From an uncultured Lachnospiraceae bacterium (GTDB lineage Bacteria; Bacillota; Clostridia; Lachnospirales; Lachnospiraceae), in the NCBI GenBank assembly GCA_947175305.1, contig CAMWMO010000090.1, positions 1 to 6,648 on the forward strand: a DNA stretch of 6,648 nucleotides. The letters are read 5' to 3'. Shown here piece by piece: positions 1 to 6,006 of the stretch (positions are counted from its first letter, which is position 1; every line of letters begins with the position of its first letter). Under the pieces are notes generated by a model, which was not told where the DNA came from, searched no databases, and worked only from the letters and a program-made list of their open reading frames with translations. The translations under genes and the position numbers were made by a program.

Positions 1-801
1 GTTGTATACTGCCGCCATGTTCGCGATTGCCAGCAGGCGCTCCCCGGCCTCCGTCTCATAAAATCCTTCCGTCACCTCATAGATGGCTTGCATTTCCAGC
101 GGATCTTCTATCCTCTTCCCCTCCGGCGTACACAAAGATGGACTGACCTCATCCGGCCCATATTCCAAAGCTATATACTCATGTCCGCTCTCCTCCCATC
201 GGTTCCCGTGCGTCAAATGCACCTCGTAAAGCCTTGCCACATAAGTTTTGTCAGCCTTTAACTCATCCGGATACCTGTTAAAATGATCGCAGAACCACAC
301 CACAGAACCTTCCAGCATTTTGGCGTCTCCTAAAATCTTCGTGACCTTGATCAACACAGACTCATCCGGGATACAGTCTTCCATGGGGGAAAACTCCGCC
401 ACGATTACAAAATCGTCATGAGGGTATATATCAAAATCATTCTCATGTAGATACTCAGGCATATAAGAGCCCCAATATGCTCTTTTCTCCGGCTCCACGA
501 GATACGTTATTTCCGAGAACGCCAGATCTTCCTCCGTGGCATATCGGTTATATCTTTGGGCTTTACGTATCAGGTAATCCCCTCTCTCCGCATCCCACTC
601 CTCCACTTCCACCACCGCATCCGGCTTCTGGGTGACCGTGCCGATGGTGATAAAATCATCCTCATAAGCCTTCGAGATCCGGTCACTGGTGACCCACAGA
701 TTACCGCCCACCGTAAGCATCACCGTCACGATCATGATCAACACGATCATCAGTAAAAGCTGTAATGGTCTCCTGCACATCTGTTTTACATAGTTTTTCA
801 T
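1..801 (-). CDS. FtsX-type ABC transporter permease (long type, B'), N-terminal part only
   Basis: Translation from the ATG at 801 stays open for 267 codons to the window edge, so the gene is cut off by the window, not broken. The visible part has one membrane span at about 12-31 and the start of a large outer domain. It is a paralogue of permease B: GGNLW just after the span (32-36), TIGTV (52-56), PEKRAY (104-109), FSPMEDCIP (137-145), CDH (171-173), ADKTY (183-187) and GFYE (246-249) all have counterparts in B in the same order and nearly the same positions. Cys143 and Cys171 match Cys144 and Cys172 of B. By comparison with B, more than 350 further codons with three more membrane spans and the FtsX loop are expected beyond position 1; that is a prediction. 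It follows A' by 40 bases on the same strand. Probable role: partner of A' in a second permease pair. Confidence 0.88.
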   Translation of the reverse strand, partial: MKNYVKQMCRRPLQLLLMIVLIMIVTVMLTVGGNLWVTSDRISKAYEDDFITIGTVTQKPDAVVEVEEWDAERGDYLIRKAQRYNRYATEEDLAFSEITYLVEPEKRAYWGSYMPEYLHENDFDIYPHDDFVIVAEFSPMEDCIPDESVLIKVTKILGDAKMLEGSVVWFCDHFNRYPDELKADKTYVARLYEVHLTHGNRWEESGHEYIALEYGPDEVSPSLCTPEGKRIEDPLEMQAIYEVTEGFYETEAGERLLAIANMAAVYN

Positions 802-806
802 CCGAA

Positions 807-815
807 CTCTCCTCC
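807..815 (-). promoter_or_regulatory. Strong Shine-Dalgarno of permease B'
   Basis: GGAGGAGAG (815-807) ends 5 bases before the ATG at 801, with the GGAGG core 9 bases away. This is the clearest ribosome binding site in the window. It favours the start at 801 over another in-frame ATG at 825, which would only add a short basic extension and has a poor upstream site. Confidence 0.7.
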
Positions 816-841
816 GCTGCGACATTATTTCCCACTGCCAT

Positions 842-2086
842 TTACTCCGTCGTAAGAAGCGCAAGCGCCTTCTCCTTCGCAAGCAAGGCAAGAGCCACCG
901 TGGTTCCCAGCATATAGCCGCCAAAGGCCGCCCCGCACACCGTCATAATCTCCTGAAACCCCTGCTGCTCCACAAGCAGAGCCGCCAGACACCCAAGCAC
1001 ATTCCCGGCAAGCACAAGGACAAACTGTTCGCACCAGAACACCCAAACCGCGAGGGGCGCTTTCATCCCCAGCGACCGGAACAGGGCGAACTCCTTCACC
1101 CTGCCGTTTGCCAGCAGATGGCTGATCACATAGCCCACGATAAAGACCAGAATCCCCATGGGCAAAAGAAATGCCGTCAAAATACGGATCGCCGTTTTCA
1201 ACCGGTCCGCCATAGTGATAAAAGTGCCGTCCTGCACATAGAGCGCAGTTCCCTTGTAGGAAAACCTGACGTTGTCCCCCTTATAGATCTCCATAAGACC
1301 AAGCTCCCCGATCTGTCCCATCTCCTCCTTAAAGGCGTTGAGAGCAAGGGGATCTTTCACGTAGAAGGAGACCGCGTCAGCCGTAAAATCCGCCTGATTC
1401 TCCTCCACCAGATCCCATGCTGTCTGAAAGGGCAGCAGAACATCAGGATATTCGTAGGATGTCACCGGGTCAGAATCATCGATCTGCCCCACAATTATAA
1501 ACGATACAGGGGGCAGTTCACCACACCAGAGCTCATCTTTCTCATTATAATAAAAGTAGTACACAGTGAGCAGAAACTCCTCTCCGCAGACATATCCCTG
1601 CTTATCCATCTCAGTTTTTCTCAGGACACACACGCGCTCACTCCCGGTAAATACAGTTTCATCCCATCCGTCCAGATACTGTATCTCCATCTCCTCAGGC
1701 AGGACGCTGCTGTCGCTTTTATTGACCGCGCTTACGATTAGATTCAGATGCTCCTTCCAATCTTCTATGGCAAATTCACCAAAGCCCGCCTTCATCTGTA
1801 CGGAACAGTCCAGATCCCTTATCTGCTCAGCCGCCTGCAGTCCGCGCAGGATCTCACTGCTCACGGAGATTCCCACCTCCATCGTCCCGTCCGGGTTGGT
1901 GATCGTACACTTGATAGGCGTGTTTACCGCCAGATCGTGAAGCTGTGTCTGGTAGCTGCCGATCAGCCCGAAATACAAATTCAGCAGGACTGCCAAAACA
2001 AAGTTTACCAGAACCACCAGTATGCTTCTGCTCTTTTGCCGTTTCATGCTCGTCAAAACATAAGAATACAAACCTCTTCCTCCCAT
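842..2086 (-). CDS. FtsX-type ABC transporter permease (short type, A'), paralogue of A
   Basis: Counting from the ATG at 2086 gives 414 residues. Counting from the in-frame TTG at 2071, which has the better ribosome binding site, gives 409, the same length as permease A. Topology (ATG numbering) is one span at about 20-41, an outer domain to about 303, then spans at about 304-325, 344-371 and 378-402. The FtsX loop KEFALFRSLGM is at 331-341. Segments shared with permease A in the same order include SIL before span 1, F-IEDWKEHLN (105-114), RVCVLR (151-156), a YY-YY strand at about 176-180, IIVGQ (197-201), YVKDPLALNAFKEEM (242-256) and the RSLG loop. These make the two clear but well diverged paralogues. 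The C-terminus ends ALALLTTE, similar in position to the MEMLSKND end of A. The gene lies 18 bases after B and 40 bases before B', so the pair A'-B' repeats the A-B order. Role: membrane subunit of the same or a related transporter; substrate unknown. Confidence 0.92.
   Translation of the reverse strand: MGGRGLYSYVLTSMKRQKSRSILVVLVNFVLAVLLNLYFGLIGSYQTQLHDLAVNTPIKCTITNPDGTMEVGISVSSEILRGLQAAEQIRDLDCSVQMKAGFGEFAIEDWKEHLNLIVSAVNKSDSSVLPEEMEIQYLDGWDETVFTGSERVCVLRKTEMDKQGYVCGEEFLLTVYYFYYNEKDELWCGELPPVSFIIVGQIDDSDPVTSYEYPDVLLPFQTAWDLVEENQADFTADAVSFYVKDPLALNAFKEEMGQIGELGLMEIYKGDNVRFSYKGTALYVQDGTFITMADRLKTAIRILTAFLLPMGILVFIVGYVISHLLANGRVKEFALFRSLGMKAPLAVWVFWCEQFVLVLAGNVLGCLAALLVEQQGFQEIMTVCGAAFGGYMLGTTVALALLAKEKALALLTTE
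2079..2083 (-). promoter_or_regulatory. Shine-Dalgarno-like GGAGG inside the annotated start of A'
   Basis: A perfect GGAGG immediately follows the ATG at 2086 and lies 7 bases before an in-frame TTG at 2071. It has the ideal position to serve the TTG codon, and it encodes the otherwise odd Gly-Gly near the N-terminus of the ATG-started protein. The ATG at 2086 has only a weaker AAAGGG (2096-2091) 4 bases upstream. This site therefore bears on which start is used. Confidence 0.5.
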
Positions 2087-2104
2087 CCTACCCTTTTTAC
2101 GCTA

Positions 2105-4000
2105 TTATTGCCCTGATTCCGCCGTCGCCAGAAGTTCCATCGGCTCCCGTCTCAGATTCCCGCAGATTCCCGTCACGGCTACCATCAGTGTAAACAGAAA
2201 GACACCGCCGCCGCAGACCACAGACATCCTCCAGTCCGTGTCGGTCAGATAGACGTTCTCCGCCGCTTCTGTCTCCCTCCCACTGTCGTCGTTTTTCTGT
2301 TCTGCCTCTTTTCTCTCCCGGTCAAGCTGCACCGCCCCGTTGCTGAAAAGGGTACTAAAGGTTTCCGTCTGTTCTATCCCGGCGACCGCCCGCTCCGCAA
2401 AGGCCTGACCCGCAAAGGCTCCCGCCGCGCTGCCCGCCAGAGCGATCAACAGAATACCGATAAGCAAAGAAGAGAGACATTGCCCTTTTGTCATGCCGAG
2501 ACTCCTCTCAATGGCCGTACGTTTTTTCTGCTTTGCGATAAAGAGATAGCAGAAAAAAATTACGATACAGACCGCACTGACAATCCCTGTTGCCAGCAAA
2601 AGCAAAGCCATATTCCGCATATTCTTAAGACCACCCTCTAACTTTGTGTAGCCGCCGTCATAGAAGGTGATCTCCACATTGTCTATTCCCTGCGCCTCCC
2701 ACAGCGTCCTGTAATTCTCAATGCTCTCGCTGCCGTTCGGAATCTGAAAGGCGGTGGTGTAGCCCTTCATGGGGCCATAGGCTGCTATGTGATTCTCATT
2801 GCTGTTTTGGATGGAAGATGTTGGGATGAACACCTCGTTTCTCTCAAGCATATAGCCCCAGTCCCCCTCGGTGGAAGCGACGCCGACCGCATAAATTCCC
2901 TTAATCTCGTATTCGCTGTCCTCAAAAACTTCATAGACTTCTCCCTCTGCGGTTAGCCGGCCCTCCCCGCCGCCTCTGTTCGCAGACTGCGCATAGTTGG
3001 CATAGCGAAGGGCCAGATGCAGAGAGTCTCCCACCTTGAGCCTGTTTCTTTTGGCAAACCGTTCCGGCACCAGACACACTTTATTTCCCTGGGCATAATC
3101 CTCCTCTGAGAATGTCTCCCCGTCCGCAATGTAAGCCTCCCCGGTGTAAAAAGACATGATCAGATTCAGATTCTGCGTGGCAGTCACGGGAAATGACTCA
3201 TACATACCCCGCAGTTCAAAATCCTCACAGAGTTTCAGCCAGTCCTGTCCCTCCTTGCTTTCATAAAACCCCGGCGCCAACTCCACAATCCAGTCCCCCG
3301 TCATATCTGTGGGCAGACGGTTCCCGTGTGCATCAGTCTGGGTGGAATATGGCCCATTCATCGGCGAATATTCAAAGATGGCGCCGGTTCCCTTCTCCTT
3401 CCATTCGTGAGTCCATCCGTCCACCAACGCCATCAGATAGGTCTTATCCGCATACAGCATCTGGGGGTGTTCTGTGTTATGATCACATAAATAGATATTT
3501 GGAACATTGATCGGATAAGTGCTGTACAATACCCGCTTTACCTCTATCTCTACCGGACCTGCGGGAATACAGTCCTCTAACGGGGATGCCTCTATAATCA
3601 TGGCTTGCGTCATTCCCGCCTCGTATTCTTCTTTCATTTCATAGTCCTGAGGCAGCGCCTCATAGTAAGCCCGCTGTTCCGGCCCGCTCAGATACCCGGC
3701 ACCCTCAAAGTCGAGTACATCTGCGGAAACGGTCTCCCCGTAAACCCTGCTGTTATAATACCGATAGTCGTTCTCATCCGCCTGCCATACAGCCTCCTGC
3801 TCCACTCTCTCCGGCCTCTGCTCCACCGTACCGATGGTGGTAAAGATGGTCTCAAACCGTTCCAGATTGTCCCCGCACAATTTCCACAGATTCCCACCCG
3901 CACAGACAAGCGCCACCGTAAAGCCAAGCAGCAGGAAAAAGAGAACCGTCTTTACCGGCGTCCTCACAAGTCTGATCAAGCTGTTCCTGATTGTTGTCAT
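2105..4000 (-). CDS. FtsX-type ABC transporter permease (long type, B)
   Basis: This 631-residue permease has one span at about 17-36, a very large outer domain from about 37 to 462, and three C-terminal spans at about 463-488, 507-533 and 592-613. The FtsX loop between spans 2 and 3 reads RTAIERSLGMTKGQ (494-507), and the tail REPMELL (618-624) resembles the usual end of these permeases. A MacB-like core segment, NKVCLVPERFA then LKVGDSLHLALRY, is at 306-333. Two features stand out. The outer domain is over 150 residues longer than that of permease A. A hydrophilic loop of nearly 60 residues (about 534-591), highly charged at 558-583, separates spans 3 and 4, where permease A has almost none. 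Cys144 and Cys172 of the outer domain are matched at the same spacing in B' (1-801). The gene lies 10 bases after A and 18 bases before A'. It is likely the partner of A in a heterodimeric channel, by inference from the paired gene order. Substrate unknown. Confidence 0.93.
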   Translation of the reverse strand: MTTIRNSLIRLVRTPVKTVLFFLLLGFTVALVCAGGNLWKLCGDNLERFETIFTTIGTVEQRPERVEQEAVWQADENDYRYYNSRVYGETVSADVLDFEGAGYLSGPEQRAYYEALPQDYEMKEEYEAGMTQAMIIEASPLEDCIPAGPVEIEVKRVLYSTYPINVPNIYLCDHNTEHPQMLYADKTYLMALVDGWTHEWKEKGTGAIFEYSPMNGPYSTQTDAHGNRLPTDMTGDWIVELAPGFYESKEGQDWLKLCEDFELRGMYESFPVTATQNLNLIMSFYTGEAYIADGETFSEEDYAQGNKVCLVPERFAKRNRLKVGDSLHLALRYANYAQSANRGGGEGRLTAEGEVYEVFEDSEYEIKGIYAVGVASTEGDWGYMLERNEVFIPTSSIQNSNENHIAAYGPMKGYTTAFQIPNGSESIENYRTLWEAQGIDNVEITFYDGGYTKLEGGLKNMRNMALLLLATGIVSAVCIVIFFCYLFIAKQKKRTAIERSLGMTKGQCLSSLLIGILLIALAGSAAGAFAGQAFAERAVAGIEQTETFSTLFSNGAVQLDRERKEAEQKNDDSGRETEAAENVYLTDTDWRMSVVCGGGVFLFTLMVAVTGICGNLRREPMELLATAESGQ

Positions 4001-4005
4001 ACCTT

Positions 4006-4012
4006 CCCCCTT
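4006..4012 (-). promoter_or_regulatory. Shine-Dalgarno of permease B overlapping the A stop codon
   Basis: AAGGGGG, one mismatch from AAGGAGG, begins within the TAA stop of permease A and ends 5 bases before the ATG at 4000. The overlap with the stop codon points to coupled translation of A and B, as expected if the two form a heterodimer. Confidence 0.6.
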
Positions 4013-5240
4013 AGTCGTTCTTCGACAGCATCTCCATCACACTGAGCCTGTAAAGCGCTAAAAGCGCAGCCGCCGTCCCTGCCAGAAAAGCCAAAAAGAA
4101 TAGCGCGCCCGCCAAGGCCAGCACCTCCGCCTTTGTCCCGAAGAAAATGAGCGCCGTAAAGCTTCCCAAAAGACAAGCCCCCGCCGCCACAAGAGCCGTC
4201 TCCCCGAAGAGCAGGAAAAAACTCTTGCCCCGCCCCGTTCCCAAGGAGCGCATGAGGGCGTACTCTTCCTGTCTGCTCTGCAAAGACAGATAACTGCAAA
4301 GATAGCCAATGAAAATAACAATCGCCACAATAAATGGCAGCATCCCACGAAGTAACGACAGATTCCCCTGAAGCGCCTCTGCGGAGCGGATAAAAGTCTC
4401 ATCCATAATGGTCAGCGCATTGCCGTCATAACGGTACTCGGCCCTTGTGATCACGGGAAGAAAAGTCACATCGTAACGCATCTGCTCTTTCAGCGCATTC
4501 AACTGGAAGGGATCTTTCACCACAAATGATCCGGAGTCCGCAAAAAAAGGGATGTCCTGATCGTGATAAGCCTCCCGCACACAGTCAAGCGGTAAAATCG
4601 CCTCCGGCGGCACCCATCCGCCCCGGTAATCCTCGATCTCTACCTGACCCACGATCCGGTACGTGTCCGTGGTCAGAGGCTCTATGAAAATCTCGCTTCC
4701 CTCAAGCGCATAGCGGTAATAGAAAATAGTTAACATAACATCTTCTCCCAACCGCAGGCCGCTCTTTTCCATGAGATCGGCATCCAAAATACAGACCTTC
4801 TGCGTTGTCTCAAGGACGCTCTCATCCACGCCCTCCAGAAAAGTGATGTCCTCCCGTTTCATACCCGGAACACCCGCAACCGCATTGATGCCCATACCGT
4901 AATAGTTCAGGTTGTCCTTATACTCCTCCACCGTAAACGAACCCAGACCGAATTTCATACGGACGGTAAATACCGGGTCTTTCACATATTCGGATTCCCG
5001 CACGCCCATCATCCGGTCCTCCCTGATGGTCATACCCTCCGTCAGGGAACCGTTCAGAACGCTGATCTTGGCAGGCACTTCAAGCACCTCCGGAAGCTTG
5101 GCAAGCTGCTCGCCGGTACTGTCCATATTTCCTGCATAGATATCCAGAATCAGGACGGTGAGCACGCCGATCAGGATATGTAAGATACTTTTATATTTAT
5201 GACGTGACACGTTTCGCGCAATCAATCTTATGGCAAACAT
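4011..5240 (-). CDS. FtsX-type ABC transporter permease (short type, A)
   Basis: This is a 409-residue membrane permease with the four-span layout of the MacB/LolC/FtsX group. One span is at about 18-37, then a large outer domain from about 40 to 295, then three spans at about 300-320, 341-368 and 372-396. Between spans 2 and 3 is the cytoplasmic EEYALMRSLG stretch (325-334), the conserved FtsX-domain loop that is thought to contact the ATPase. The outer domain carries a MacB-like core segment (KVCILD at 148-153, then LGEDVMLTIFYY at 164-175) and VVKDPFQLNALKEQM (240-254) near its end. It closely parallels permease A' at 842-2086 along its whole length: SIL before span 1, the IVGQ segment, the KDP-LNA segment and the RSLG loop occur in the same order. 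It sits between the ATPase gene (6-base gap) and permease B (10-base gap). Permease identity is firm; substrate and direction of transport are not known. Confidence 0.93.
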   Translation of the reverse strand: MFAIRLIARNVSRHKYKSILHILIGVLTVLILDIYAGNMDSTGEQLAKLPEVLEVPAKISVLNGSLTEGMTIREDRMMGVRESEYVKDPVFTVRMKFGLGSFTVEEYKDNLNYYGMGINAVAGVPGMKREDITFLEGVDESVLETTQKVCILDADLMEKSGLRLGEDVMLTIFYYRYALEGSEIFIEPLTTDTYRIVGQVEIEDYRGGWVPPEAILPLDCVREAYHDQDIPFFADSGSFVVKDPFQLNALKEQMRYDVTFLPVITRAEYRYDGNALTIMDETFIRSAEALQGNLSLLRGMLPFIVAIVIFIGYLCSYLSLQSRQEEYALMRSLGTGRGKSFFLLFGETALVAAGACLLGSFTALIFFGTKAEVLALAGALFFLAFLAGTAAALLALYRLSVMEMLSKND

Positions 5241-5244
5241 CGTT

Positions 5245-5256
5245 CCTCACGCCTCC
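5245..5256 (-). promoter_or_regulatory. Ribosome binding region of permease A, inside the ATPase 3' end
   Basis: GGAGG (5256-5252) lies 11 bases before the ATG at 5240, and GAGG (5248-5245) lies 4 bases before it, overlapping the ATPase TGA stop. Ribosomes finishing the ATPase would cover this site, which fits translational coupling of the two products. Confidence 0.55.
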
Positions 5257-5921
5257 AAAACAGACAGTCTCCCGTCCTCCATCTGATAACGGTGATCGGC
5301 CGCCTCCGCCACCTTTTCGTTATGGGTGATCACAATGACCGTATACTCCGCCTCGTGAGCTATTTTATACAAAATCTCCACGATCCTGCGCTCGTTCTCC
5401 GAGTCCAGATTACCGGTGGGCTCATCCGCCAGAAGTATTTTTCCCTCCACCGCCAGGGCTCTGGCTATGGCCACTCTCTGCTGCTCACCGCCGCTCATCA
5501 TCTTGGGAAACTGTCTGCATATCTTTTCGGGAAGCCCCATCTGTGAAATCAGTTCCTTCGCCCGCACAGCCGCCTGTTTTCTTTTCATCCCCTTAAGCTC
5601 CATAGGGTACATTACATTCTCCTGCGCCGTCAGAAGGGGAAAGAGATGAAACGCCTGATACACCACGCAGGCCGTATTCCGGCGGTAGCTGTCCCGATCC
5701 ATCTTTTTCAGATCCTCTCCCTCCACATAGATGCTGCCCTTCGTCGGCAGGTCAAGGCCTGCCAGCAGGGATAACAGAGTGCTCTTGCCGCTCCCCGACT
5801 TTCCCACAATAGCGTACATCGTGCCATCCTCAAAGCTGCAGCTCACATCCTTAAGTGCCTCCACACTCTGATATTTCGTGCGGTAAGTATAATCCACATG
5901 CTCAACTCTCACTGTCTCCAT
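5247..5921 (-). CDS. ABC transporter ATP-binding protein, MacB/LolD type
   Basis: This is the cytoplasmic ATP-hydrolysing subunit that should power the permeases encoded downstream. All motifs are intact in 224 residues: Walker A GKSGSGKS at 40-47, Q-loop glutamine at 89 followed by the FHLFP-LTA-ENV stretch of the family, signature MSGGEQQR at 142-149, Walker B ILLADE at 162-167 with catalytic Glu167, D-loop GNLD at 170-173, and switch His200. Length and motif wording match the MacB/LolD/FtsE-like branch of ATPases that pair with FtsX-type permeases. The C-terminus stops right after the last beta-strands, with no added regulatory domain. The TGA stop is 6 bases before the start of permease A, so the two are probably translationally coupled. 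It is the only ATPase gene in view, although the array contains four permease genes. Function as an ABC ATPase is near certain; the transported substrate is unknown. Confidence 0.97.
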   Translation of the reverse strand: METVRVEHVDYTYRTKYQSVEALKDVSCSFEDGTMYAIVGKSGSGKSTLLSLLAGLDLPTKGSIYVEGEDLKKMDRDSYRRNTACVVYQAFHLFPLLTAQENVMYPMELKGMKRKQAAVRAKELISQMGLPEKICRQFPKMMSGGEQQRVAIARALAVEGKILLADEPTGNLDSENERRIVEILYKIAHEAEYTVIVITHNEKVAEAADHRYQMEDGRLSVLEA

Positions 5922-6006
5922 AAATCCTTTCGGTCTCCTTCCTCAATCGCTTTTCGTTAATCATTCCTTCCGGTCTGTCTGATCAAAAACATCACTCTCA
6001 CTTCCC
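5922..6006 (-). other. 85-base gap between membrane protein gene and ATPase gene
   Basis: This is the longest non-coding stretch in the window. Read on the minus strand it is purine-rich and holds two near-identical 12-base units, AGACCGGAAGGA (5965-5976) and AGACCGAAAGGA (5925-5936), the second running into the ATPase ribosome binding region. I see no hairpin followed by a U-run, so no intrinsic terminator, and no convincing -35/-10 pair. Read-through from the upstream gene is the simplest reading, but an internal promoter cannot be excluded. Confidence 0.5.
5925..5940 (-). promoter_or_regulatory. Ribosome binding region of the ABC ATPase gene
   Basis: Two purine-rich candidates precede the ATG at 5921: AAGGAG (5940-5935), 13 bases upstream, and AAAGGA (5930-5925), only 3 bases upstream. 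Neither has ideal spacing, one being long and one short. The start itself is supported by the protein, which opens with the usual first beta-strand of an ABC ATPase. Confidence 0.5.

Noticed and set aside
730..739. Perfect palindrome GATCATGATC.
   Set aside because: It lies in codons for the Ile/Met/Val-rich first membrane span of B', so codon usage explains it; there is no second copy or operator context.
825..1046. Minus-strand 73-codon open frame overlapping the 3' end of A'.
   Set aside because: It is an out-of-frame shadow of A' rich in C and G, with no ribosome binding site.
1118..2193. Several overlapping plus-strand open frames of 82 to 207 codons opposite permease A'.
   Set aside because: They lie antisense to a permease with clear family motifs, show low-complexity composition rich in H, R, S and P, and have no ribosome binding site or recognisable domain.
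3193..4061. Plus-strand open frames of 75 to 146 codons opposite permease B.
   Set aside because: They are antisense shadows of a well supported coding region with no family resemblance and no independent start signal.
3997..4402. Minus-strand open frames of 100 and 114 codons in alternative frames within permease A.
   Set aside because: They overlap the conserved FtsX domain of permease A, and their composition (rich in R, C, G and W) is typical of out-of-frame reading.
5955..5988. A TTGATC ... GATTAA pair as a possible internal promoter before the ATPase gene (minus strand).
   Set aside because: The -35 matches 4 of 6 consensus bases but the -10 only about 3 of 6, which is too weak to report.
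5962..6001. A tiny GTG-started open frame of about 14 codons in the gap before the ATPase gene, as a possible leader peptide.
   Set aside because: It is too short, has no run of regulatory codons and no paired attenuator hairpins, so chance explains it.
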